Shown here: positions 17,335 through 24,747 of the stretch, one piece after another | Layout of the letters: each line of letters opens with the position of its first letter | Numbering within the stretch: position 1 is the first letter of the stretch | Source: Kumtagia sp964244725 | Lineage (GTDB): Bacteria > Pseudomonadota > Alphaproteobacteria > Rhizobiales > Rhizobiaceae | NCBI GenBank assembly: GCA_964244725.1 | Contig: CAXTJQ010000002.1 | Location: forward strand, 310,001-374,000 | DNA length: 64,000 nt | Direction of reading: 5' to 3' | Position numbers and translations under genes: made by a program | Notes under the pieces: generated by a model | What the model was told of the DNA's origin: nothing | The model's input: only the letters and a program-made list of their open reading frames with translations | Databases searched by the model: none

Positions 17335-19896
17335 ATGGCTGAGTTTCCGGCAAAGGCGAAGGTCGTTATCATCGGCCTCGGCGGAATCGTGGGCGCGTCG
17401 GTCTCGCATCATCTGGTCGAGCGCGGATGGGACGATATTGTCGGCATCGACAAGTCCGGCATCCCGACCGACATCGGCTCGACCGCACACGCCTCGGACT
17501 TCTGCTACACGACCAGCCACGATTTTCTGTCGTGCTGGACGACGCTCTACTCGATCGATTTCTACGAAAAGATGGGCCACTACGCCCGGATCGGCGGGCT
17601 CGAAGTCGCGCGCGTCGGCGACGATGCCCGCATGGAGGAAATCAACCGCAAGATCGCTTCGGGCAAGGCCTTCGGCACGCGCGCGCGCCTGATCGAGCCG
17701 GCGGAGATCAAGGAAAAATTTCCGCTTATCGAGGAGAGCATGGTGCAGGGCGGGCTTTGGGACCCGGACGCTGGCCTCGTCATCCCGCGTTCCCAGACCG
17801 TTGCGGGCAAACTCGTCGAGGGGGCCGAGGCTACGGGAAAGCTCAGGGCATTTGCGAACACGCCGGCCCAATCGCTGATGATCGAAGACGGCCGCATCAA
17901 AGGCATCGTGACCGGGCGCGGCACGATCATGGCGGATCATGTCGTGGTCTGCGCCGGCATCTGGAGCCGGCTGATCGCGGAGATGGCCGGAGAGGACCTG
18001 CCGGTCATGCCGATCGACCATCCGTTGACGTTCTTCGGGCCATACACGGAATTCGCCGGGACCGGCAAGGAGATCGGCCGGCCGCTGCTGCGCGACCAGG
18101 GCAATTCCGCGTATATGCGCGATACCGGCGACCCGAAGACGGCCGAGGGCGGGCAGATCGAATGGGGGTATTACGAGGAGAAAAACCCGCGTCTTGTGCA
18201 TCCGCGCGACCTTCTGGAGAAGCACCAGTCTCGGCAATCGCCTTCGCAGCGCGACCTCGACATGGAGCAGATCATCGAGCCGCTGGAACGCGCGATGGGA
18301 CTCACGCCGATCCTCGGCGAACTGGGCTTCAACGAAGGTCACTCGTTCAACGGGCTCCTGCAAGTGACGACGGACGGCGGCCCGTCGGTCGGCGAGAGCC
18401 AGAAGGCGAGGGGCCTTTGGTACGCAGTCGCCGTCTGGGTCAAGGACGGCCCGGCCTATGGCAAACTCGTCGCCGACTGGATGACCGACGGCCGCACCTC
18501 CATCGACCACCATCAGATCGACTATGCGCGGTTCTCGACGCATATGATGACCGAGCAATTCATCCACGACCGCTGCACCGAGACGGCGATGAAGGTCTAC
18601 AATCCCGCGGTTCATCCCCGCGAGCCGTTCTCGAAGGGCCGCAATGTCCGTCGCTCGCCGTTCTACGAGCGCGAGAAGGAACTCGGCGGCTACTTCATGG
18701 AGCTCGGCGGCTGGGAGCGAGCGCATGGCTACGCCGCCAACGAGCACTTGCTGGAAAAATATGGCGAGCGCGTGCCGGTGCGCGAGAACGAGTGGGACAA
18801 CCGCCATTTCTGGCGCGTCTCCAACGCCGAGCATCTCGCCATGAGCGAGGATTGCGGCATCGTCAACCTGTCGCATTTCGCGATCATCGACGTCGAGGGG
18901 CCTGACCATGTGCCGCTGATGGAGTGGGTTTGCGTCGCCAAAATCGGCGGCGACGGCAACATCGGCAAGGGCATCTACACGCACTTCCTTGACGAGGAAG
19001 GCATGGTGCGCGCCGACCTGACCGTGATCCGCATGGCCGACCGCTGCCGGGTGGTGGACGGCGCCGACGCCGGGCCGCGCGACTTCCAGTATTTGCGCCG
19101 CGTCGCGGCGGACAAAGGTTTCAACGTCACGGTCACGGACGTCAGCGAGACATTCGTTACGATCGGCATATGGGGACCGAACGCGCGCGCGGCGCTGCAG
19201 AAGGTCGTCCAGGATCCGGACAGTTTGGAACGGGAGAATTTCCCATTTGCCGCGATCAAACCGCTTGCGATCGGCGGCAAGCCGGTTACCGCCTTTCGCA
19301 TTTCCTATGTCGGCGAGCAAGGCTGGGAACTGCACATGCGGTACGAGGACGGCCTCGCCGTCTGGGATGCCCTGCGGGCGATCGGCGTGATGCCGTTCGG
19401 CGTCGAGACCTACGCCAACAGCCGCCGCATGGAGAAGAGCCTGCGGCTGCAAAACGCCGATTTGCTCACGCAGTACAACCTCCTGGAAGCCGACCTGGCG
19501 CGCCCGAAGGTAAAGGAGGCCGATTTCTGCGGTAAGGCCAAGCACGAAGAGTATCGAGCGCGGAAATGCCAGCGGGCGATGCTCTGCACCCTCGTGATGA
19601 CAGAGAACCGCGACTTGAAGGGCGTAGCGCGCTATCCGGTCGGGATCATGCCGGTCATCGACCCAAAAACCGGCGAAACATTGGTCGACGAACTCGGCCG
19701 CCGGTCCTTCACCACCTCGGTCGCCTACGGGCCGACGCTCGGCAAGACCGTCGCGCTCGCCTATCTGCCCTGGAGCCACTGCCAGGAAGGGCGTCGACTC
19801 GCCGTCGAGTATTTCGGAGAGGCTTACCCGGTGGAAGTTGCAGCCGTCGGTTACAAGCCGCTTTACGACCCGGAGAATTTAAAGCCGAGAACCTGA
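17335..19896 (+). CDS. FAD-dependent oxidoreductase with GcvT domain, divergent dimethylglycine dehydrogenase-like
   Basis: An 853-residue two-part enzyme. The N-terminal half is a DAO-type FAD domain with VVIIGLGGIVG (residues 10-20). The C-terminal half is GcvT-like, with the GEQGWELHM segment typical of the folate-binding fold. It is the same architecture as dimethylglycine and sarcosine dehydrogenases, but the usual WHAAG motif is replaced by GSTAHASDF (H52), so FAD attachment and substrate may differ. I start at the ATG at 17335 rather than the GTG at 17320. It stands alone on the plus strand and probably oxidises an N-methyl compound to feed methylene-THF. Confidence 0.8.
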   Translation: MAEFPAKAKVVIIGLGGIVGASVSHHLVERGWDDIVGIDKSGIPTDIGSTAHASDFCYTTSHDFLSCWTTLYSIDFYEKMGHYARIGGLEVARVGDDARMEEINRKIASGKAFGTRARLIEPAEIKEKFPLIEESMVQGGLWDPDAGLVIPRSQTVAGKLVEGAEATGKLRAFANTPAQSLMIEDGRIKGIVTGRGTIMADHVVVCAGIWSRLIAEMAGEDLPVMPIDHPLTFFGPYTEFAGTGKEIGRPLLRDQGNSAYMRDTGDPKTAEGGQIEWGYYEEKNPRLVHPRDLLEKHQSRQSPSQRDLDMEQIIEPLERAMGLTPILGELGFNEGHSFNGLLQVTTDGGPSVGESQKARGLWYAVAVWVKDGPAYGKLVADWMTDGRTSIDHHQIDYARFSTHMMTEQFIHDRCTETAMKVYNPAVHPREPFSKGRNVRRSPFYEREKELGGYFMELGGWERAHGYAANEHLLEKYGERVPVRENEWDNRHFWRVSNAEHLAMSEDCGIVNLSHFAIIDVEGPDHVPLMEWVCVAKIGGDGNIGKGIYTHFLDEEGMVRADLTVIRMADRCRVVDGADAGPRDFQYLRRVAADKGFNVTVTDVSETFVTIGIWGPNARAALQKVVQDPDSLERENFPFAAIKPLAIGGKPVTAFRISYVGEQGWELHMRYEDGLAVWDALRAIGVMPFGVETYANSRRMEKSLRLQNADLLTQYNLLEADLARPKVKEADFCGKAKHEEYRARKCQRAMLCTLVMTENRDLKGVARYPVGIMPVIDPKTGETLVDELGRRSFTTSVAYGPTLGKTVALAYLPWSHCQEGRRLAVEYFGEAYPVEVAAVGYKPLYDPENLKPRT

Positions 19897-20004
19897 AATG
19901 CGATCTCGTCTCAGGCCTGGCGGTCGCAAATATGTGAAGATGTTTGTCGCGAATTCGTCGCGCCCGCGCTTTCCATCATCGCCGATTCACCGCAGCATCA
20001 CGCC

Positions 20005-20853
20005 ATGCCTCGTTCCTTGCGCACCCGACATTGGCTGGCGGGATTTATCGGCGCGGTCGCTTTCGCGTCTATGGGTTCCTCGTCGGCGCATGCTGCCGAG
20101 CCCGTTGATGTCGAGCTCGTCCTCGCCGTCGACGTCTCCCTTTCCATGTCGCCGGGCGAACTCGAGATCCAGCGGCGCGGCTATGCGGCGGCGCTGGTCG
20201 ACGAGCAGGTTCTGCGGGCCATCACGGACGGCGCTTATGGCCGGATCGCCGTCTCCTATTTCGAATGGGCCGGCGCGACGACGCAACACGTCATCATTCC
20301 GTGGACGACGATCGGATCGCGCGAGGATGCCGAGCGGGTCGCCGCGCAACTTTCGGCGCGGACGCCCAACAGCGCGCGTCGAACCTCGATTTCCGGCGCG
20401 CTGGCATTCGGCTCCGACCTTTTCGCGGAAAGTCCGTATCGCGGTATGAAGCGCGTCATCGACATTTCGGGCGACGGGCCGAACAATCAGGGCGCGTCTG
20501 TCTCCGTCACGCGCGATGCGATCGTGGCGCAGGGCATCGTCATAAACGGCCTGCCGCTCATGACGACCGGCGGCTTTTCCAGCACGTACGATGTCGCGAA
20601 CCTCGACGCCTATTACCGCGACTGCGTCATCGGGGGTCCGGGCGCGTTCATGGTTCCGGTCAACGACTGGTCGCAGTTTCCAGAAGCGATCCGGCGCAAG
20701 CTCGTTTTGGAATTGGCCTTGAATGACGGGACGCAATCCGACGATCTGGTCGAAGCTTTCCCGCTGGTTCTGACGCAGGGCAATCCGCCGGTCGACTGCC
20801 TGGCGGGCGAAAAAATGTGGCGCGACCGGTCGCTGATGTTCGAGTCCAGATAG
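20005..20853 (+). CDS. DUF1194 domain-containing exported protein (VWA-like)
   Basis: A 282-residue protein with a signal peptide ending near SSAHA. It is followed by VDVELVLAVDVSLSMSPGEL, where DVSLSMS is a MIDAS-like DxSxS metal site. The ISGDGPNNQG segment belongs to the DUF1194 family, common in Alphaproteobacteria. It is probably periplasmic, and its function is unknown. It converges with the SpoIIAA-like gene, leaving only 16 bases between stops. Confidence 0.85.
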   Translation: MPRSLRTRHWLAGFIGAVAFASMGSSSAHAAEPVDVELVLAVDVSLSMSPGELEIQRRGYAAALVDEQVLRAITDGAYGRIAVSYFEWAGATTQHVIIPWTTIGSREDAERVAAQLSARTPNSARRTSISGALAFGSDLFAESPYRGMKRVIDISGDGPNNQGASVSVTRDAIVAQGIVINGLPLMTTGGFSSTYDVANLDAYYRDCVIGGPGAFMVPVNDWSQFPEAIRRKLVLELALNDGTQSDDLVEAFPLVLTQGNPPVDCLAGEKMWRDRSLMFESR

Positions 20854-20869
20854 CGTCGAACGATCGCGC

Positions 20870-21268
20870 TCAGCTTGTCGCGGGCGCGTTTACCCACATC
20901 CATGCTTGCGCTTCGTCGTCCAAATCGAAGGTCTTGGCATCGACCGGCGATACCGGCGAAAACAGGTTGATCATGGCCTTGGCCCACAGAGGCGCGCCGA
21001 CGACCGCGTATTTACGGACATGCTTGGCTGAATCCGCCTGTGCCTTCATGGCGTCGGAATTGAAGACCGCCGATAGTTCGGCCCCGTCATAGTTGCGCAT
21101 GATCAGAATCATGTCGACGACATCCAGGCCGGCGAACGCCTGTTCCACGCGTTGCGCCATCCACTCGATATCTTCCTTCTCGATCTTGACGTTGATCTCG
21201 AAGGCCAGCAGATCCGAGCGCCCGGATTCCCGGGCGGCGACCGAGCCGTGCGGCGCCGTGGTGGACAT
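20870..21268 (-). CDS. SpoIIAA-like (STAS-related) protein
   Basis: A 132-residue soluble protein. The region from about residue 20 has the alternating pattern of the SpoIIAA-like fold: FEINVKIEKEDIEWM, a VDMILIMRNYDG strand-turn, and a VVGAPLWAKAM segment. Members often sit at membranes or in stress circuits, but no precise role is known. The ATG at 21268 is preferred; the open frame reaches further upstream with low-complexity residues. It lies 119 bases downstream of the regulator gene on the same strand. Confidence 0.75.
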   Translation of the reverse strand: MSTTAPHGSVAARESGRSDLLAFEINVKIEKEDIEWMAQRVEQAFAGLDVVDMILIMRNYDGAELSAVFNSDAMKAQADSAKHVRKYAVVGAPLWAKAMINLFSPVSPVDAKTFDLDDEAQAWMWVNAPATS

Positions 21269-21387
21269 GAAGCTTCTCCCTCGGGGCGGTTCGAATTCGG
21301 GTCGGAACCTTGGGGCGAACATCCGGCGATTAATTTGGTTCCCTTGCGGGGCCGCCGGCGCAGCAAATCGCGCTTCGGCGTCAATGT

Positions 21388-22413
21388 CTATGCCGCCAGC
21401 AATTGCTTGCGGTCTAGCCGCTCCTGCTGGGGCGAGCGCGAATACAATTCGCGGTAGCATTTGGAGAAATGCGACGCCGATACGAAGCCGCACGCGACCG
21501 CCACCTCGACCACCGGCATCGACGATTGCAGCAGAAGATGGCGGGCGCGGTCGAGTCGTATTTCGAGATAGTAGCGTGCAGGCGACCGGCCCATTTCGGT
21601 GCGGAACAGCCGCTCGATCTGGCGGCGCGAGAGGTCGACCTGGTCGGCGATTTCGATCAGCGACAGCGGTTCCGACAGGTTGGATTCCATGAACTCGATG
21701 ATCGACAGGACCTTGGCGTTCTGGACGCCGAGCCGCGCGCGCAAAGGCAGGCGCTGGCGGTCGGTCGGGTTGCGGACCCGGTCGGTGAGGAATTGCTCGC
21801 ACACCCGGTTGACGAGGTTGTCATCAAAATCGTCGCCGATGAGCTTCAGCATCATGTCGAGCGCCGCGGTGCCGCCGGCGCAGGTGTAAATGTTCTGGTC
21901 GACCTCGAAGAGATCGGCGAACACGTTGGCTCGCGGGAAGGCTTCCGAAAAGCCGGGAAGGTTTTCCCAGTGGATGGCGCAGCGCTTGCCGGCAAGCAGG
22001 CCCGCCGCCGCCAGGATGTGCGCCCCGGTGCACAGCCCCGCCACGGCCACGCCGCGATTGTACTCCTCGCGCAGCCAGGCGAAGGCGGATTTGTTGCCAT
22101 AGGATTCGACGTTGATGCCGCTGCAGACGACGACCATCGACGGCCGGTCAGGTCCGGCCATCTTGCGCCGCTCGTCTTCGAGCGAGGTATTGACGGCGCA
22201 TTCGACGCCGTTCGACGCCACGACAGGTTTTCCGTCATAGCTTGCCAGACGCCAGCGGTAGGCCTCGTAGCCGAGCATGCGGTTGGCGGAGCGTAGCGGC
22301 TCCAGCGCCGTGGCGAAGGCGATCATGGTGAAATCGGGAACGAGGAAGAACACAAGAGACCGCTTGAGCGGGTGTCTTTGGATGTTCAAGTAACCCTCGC
22401 GCCAAACTGACAT
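21388..22413 (-). CDS. GlxA/GbdR-like AraC-family transcriptional regulator with DJ-1/PfpI domain
   Basis: A 341-residue regulator. Residues about 18-190 form a class I glutamine-amidotransferase-like (DJ-1/PfpI) sensor domain with the nucleophile-elbow-like VAGLCTGAHILA. Residues about 235-330 are an AraC-type double helix-turn-helix (LIEIADQVDLSRRQIERLFR and VVEVAVACGFVSASHFSKCYRE). This is the architecture of GbdR, which in Pseudomonas senses glycine betaine and dimethylglycine and activates sox and related genes. A sensor of methylated glycines fits this window. The start may be a TTG at 22389, preceded by GAGGG, rather than the ATG at 22413. Confidence 0.85.
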   Translation of the reverse strand: MSVWREGYLNIQRHPLKRSLVFFLVPDFTMIAFATALEPLRSANRMLGYEAYRWRLASYDGKPVVASNGVECAVNTSLEDERRKMAGPDRPSMVVVCSGINVESYGNKSAFAWLREEYNRGVAVAGLCTGAHILAAAGLLAGKRCAIHWENLPGFSEAFPRANVFADLFEVDQNIYTCAGGTAALDMMLKLIGDDFDDNLVNRVCEQFLTDRVRNPTDRQRLPLRARLGVQNAKVLSIIEFMESNLSEPLSLIEIADQVDLSRRQIERLFRTEMGRSPARYYLEIRLDRARHLLLQSSMPVVEVAVACGFVSASHFSKCYRELYSRSPQQERLDRKQLLAA

Positions 22414-22429
22414 GCGACATACGTGTCGC
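22414..22429. promoter_or_regulatory. Inverted repeat upstream of the GbdR-like gene
   Basis: The 16-base sequence GCGACA-TACG-TGTCGC is a perfect inverted repeat with six-base arms. It directly adjoins the annotated ATG at 22413 and lies 25-40 bases upstream of the likelier TTG start. It may be an autoregulatory operator. No second copy was noticed. Confidence 0.35.
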
Positions 22430-22580
22430 GATCAGCATAGCGTCATCAGGAAAAGCTCATAGTGTCAATGCGCTCGCAACCCCATCGCCGAAGCGACAGT
22501 CTCAAGGCAGAGTCGCGCAGGCAGGCCCAATGCGTCCTGAAATCTTCGTCAGAATGACCCTGTGAGCGTCGTGCGAAAGC

Positions 22581-22721
22581 TCAGCGCACCATGAAGCCGA
22601 GACGGGCGCCTGCCATCGCGCCGGATTGGCCGGGCATCGTGCGGTCGAGGCGCTGACGCTCCAGAGCGGTCGTCAGGTTCATTGCGCTCTTGGTCGAAAA
22701 CAGGCGGGAGAAAAAGTTCAT
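22581..22721 (-). CDS. Small hypothetical protein (46 aa)
   Basis: A 46-residue basic protein beginning MNFFSRLFSTKSAMNL. A GGAG ribosome site lies seven bases before the ATG. The first ten residues could form an amphipathic helix. I do not recognise a family. It stands between the GbdR-like regulator and the DUF1127 gene, on the same strand as both. Confidence 0.5.
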   Translation of the reverse strand: MNFFSRLFSTKSAMNLTTALERQRLDRTMPGQSGAMAGARLGFMVR

Positions 22722-23051
22722 GACACGGCTCCATGCAGACTTGTTACACGGGTGCCTTCGCTGATGGTCAGGAGTGGGGCATCTCGTTGGATGGCGTTGA
22801 TATAGGCAGCCGCTGCCCCAAGCGAAGCCGGGAAAGCGAAGCGCATGACATGAAATGCGACATTCCACCAAAATGGCAAGCCGGTAGAAGCCCGAAAACA
22901 ACAATCAAATCAGCTAATTAACTGATTATTGACGAGGCTATGCGGCTTGCGCAGGAGCGTCATGCCTCGCTTGCATAGGTCGGGTCCTGCCGGCAGAGAT
23001 CCGCCGCTTTGCCGGAATTTGGCGGCAGGTCCAGCCGGGTGATGGTCATGG
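22722..23051. other. Intergenic stretch with one possible 29-codon ORF
   Basis: About 330 bases without a clear gene. The part at 22840-22935 is AT-rich compared with the surroundings and is probably promoter or untranslated sequence. On the minus strand an ATG at 23049 opens a 29-codon frame ending at 22960. It begins two bases after the stop of the DUF1127 gene. Its codon use is GC-rich in third positions, so a small coupled peptide is possible but unproven. Confidence 0.3.
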
Positions 23052-23234
23052 TCACCTGTTGCCGGCCCAAACGCCGAGCTGGTGGCGGGTCGGCTTGCGG
23101 TCGAAGGTATCCGGCCAGCCGATATCCTTCTGGATTTCCTGGGGCAATGCGCGAACCTGGCGCTCGGTGAGATAGCGGCTGCGCGCGGCGGTGTATTCGG
23201 CTGCAAGATGGCCGATGGCGGATAGAATCGACAT
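23052..23234 (-). CDS. DUF1127 small protein
   Basis: A 60-residue Arg-rich peptide with the DUF1127 core LPQEIQKDIGWPD. The ATG at 23234 has a textbook AAAGGAGG site upstream. DUF1127 peptides of Alphaproteobacteria are linked to RNA turnover and to phosphate and carbon metabolism, but the role of this one is unknown. It is divergent from the LysR gene (about 215 bases apart), so LysR may control it. A second DUF1127 gene lies at 24395-24574. Confidence 0.85.
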   Translation of the reverse strand: MSILSAIGHLAAEYTAARSRYLTERQVRALPQEIQKDIGWPDTFDRKPTRHQLGVWAGNR

Positions 23235-23449
23235 ATCGTCCTCCTTTTAACAGGCGCCGAAGACCAGCAGGCGCCGTTGACGCGCCCAAACGATCGGCGT
23301 GCGCGTGAAAATCGTCTGCTCTGGTCTTCATCTGAAAGCGGCCGAACCTCGTGTCCGCTCTCCATGATGTTGACTATCGTCCCGAGTTGAGGTTCAATCA
23401 ATCGAAATCAAATGATGCTTCCAATCAGAAATATTGAAGGATCAGCCCG

Positions 23450-24349
23450 ATGAACGCGCCGCTTAACCATCCCCTGCCGCTTCTCGAACTGGATGTGCTG
23501 CGAACCTTTGTCGCCATCGCCGAGACAGGCAGTTTTACCACCGCGTCGGTCGCCGTGTTCCGCACGCCTTCGGCAGTCTCGATGCAGATCAAGAAGCTGG
23601 AGGATATTCTCGGGCGGGCCGTTTTCGTCCGGGACGCGCGCTCCGTGACGCTGACCAGCGACGGCGAGATGCTTCTGGGCTATGCGCGGCGCATACTTGC
23701 GATCAATCGCGAGGCTGTCGCCAAGTTCATCATTCCCGACATCACCGGGCTGGTGCGGCTGGGCTCGCCTGACGATTATGGCGAGCGCGTGCTGCCCAAC
23801 GTGCTCAAGCGCTTCGCGCAGTCGCATCCGTCGGTGGCGGTCGACGTGACGATCGACCAGACGCAGAACCTGCGCAAGCGCCTCGATGACCGGACGCTCG
23901 ACCTGACGCTGATGACTGTTTCGAGCAAGGCCGTGCCAGCCGATGCCGAAATCCTTCTCACCGAGGACATCGTCTGGGGCGGAGCGCTCGGGGGCTGCGC
24001 GCATCTGCGCGAACCGTTGCCTGTTTCGATCTGGGAGGAGGGCTGCGCCTGGCGTATTCGGGCTTTGGATGCGCTTGGGCGGGAAGGGCGCAATTATCGC
24101 GTCGCCTACATGAGCGCCCACACCGCCGGTCAGCGCGCGGCGATTTCCGCCGATCTCGCGGTCGCGCCGTTGCCCAAGTCCTTCATCGGCGACGGGCTGA
24201 CGATTTTGGGCCCAAAGGACGGCCTGCCGGAACTCGGAACCTACAATCTGGTGATGGTCATGGCGCCCGACGCCTCGGCGCCGGTAAAAGCCGCCGCCGA
24301 TCACATTCGGGCGACCTTCGAGGCGTTCCGGGCGACGGGTAAGTTCTGA
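23450..24349 (+). CDS. LysR-family transcriptional regulator
   Basis: A 299-residue LysR regulator. The winged helix-turn-helix covers residues about 12-72 (VLRTFVAIAETGSFTTASVA, then VSMQIKKLEDILG). It is followed by a periplasmic-binding-protein-like effector domain with VRLGSPDDYGERVL. The sequence style resembles LsrB-type rhizobial regulators. It lies between two DUF1127 genes, divergent from one and convergent with the other, and probably controls one or both. Ligand unknown. Confidence 0.9.
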   Translation: MNAPLNHPLPLLELDVLRTFVAIAETGSFTTASVAVFRTPSAVSMQIKKLEDILGRAVFVRDARSVTLTSDGEMLLGYARRILAINREAVAKFIIPDITGLVRLGSPDDYGERVLPNVLKRFAQSHPSVAVDVTIDQTQNLRKRLDDRTLDLTLMTVSSKAVPADAEILLTEDIVWGGALGGCAHLREPLPVSIWEEGCAWRIRALDALGREGRNYRVAYMSAHTAGQRAAISADLAVAPLPKSFIGDGLTILGPKDGLPELGTYNLVMVMAPDASAPVKAAADHIRATFEAFRATGKF

Positions 24350-24394
24350 ACGACAGGGTTGATGGCCGGAGGACGGTCTCCGACCATCGACGCC

Positions 24395-24574
24395 CTAACG
24401 CTGCGAATCCCAGTACGTCCGGCCGTAGTGGACCACGGGCCGCCTCGCTGCCTCCCAGCCGATATCCTTCTGGAGCTCGGGCGGCAGGGCGTTGAGCTCG
24501 CGAATGGCCTGTCTGTTGCGGCGCGCGTTCCGGAGAGCGGCGCCAAGCCGTCCGATATCGCCAAAGATTGACAT
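24395..24574 (-). CDS. DUF1127 small protein, second copy
   Basis: A 59-residue Arg/Asn-rich peptide beginning MSIFGDIGRL and carrying LPPELQKDIGWEA, the DUF1127 core. Three ATG codons stand in tandem (24580, 24577, 24574). The AGGAG site just before them gives the best spacing to the third, which also matches the start of the first copy (MSILSAIGHL). Gene order DUF1127-LysR-DUF1127 suggests a duplicated peptide around its regulator. Confidence 0.8.
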   Translation of the reverse strand: MSIFGDIGRLGAALRNARRNRQAIRELNALPPELQKDIGWEAARRPVVHYGRTYWDSQR

Positions 24575-24747
24575 CATCATCTCCTGCGTGTCCCGCCCCG
24601 TCGGAACCATTCCGTCGATCGACCGCAGCGGTCATATGCGTGATGTTTGTTTCTGTTGGAATGCGCTCGAAAGCGCCGATGTTTCAATGAAGAAACATTT
24701 GCATGCGAATGAATTCGGGCCGCGGTATGTGGTCTTGACGCCCAGCC

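Noticed and set aside
17251..19779. 842-codon minus-strand open frame opposite the dehydrogenase at 17335
   Set aside because: Antisense shadow in GC-rich sequence; no recognisable domain, while the plus strand has a clear FAD/GcvT protein.
22910..23401. 163-codon minus-strand frame across the DUF1127 gene
   Set aside because: Overlaps a well-supported DUF1127 gene in another frame and has no family resemblance.
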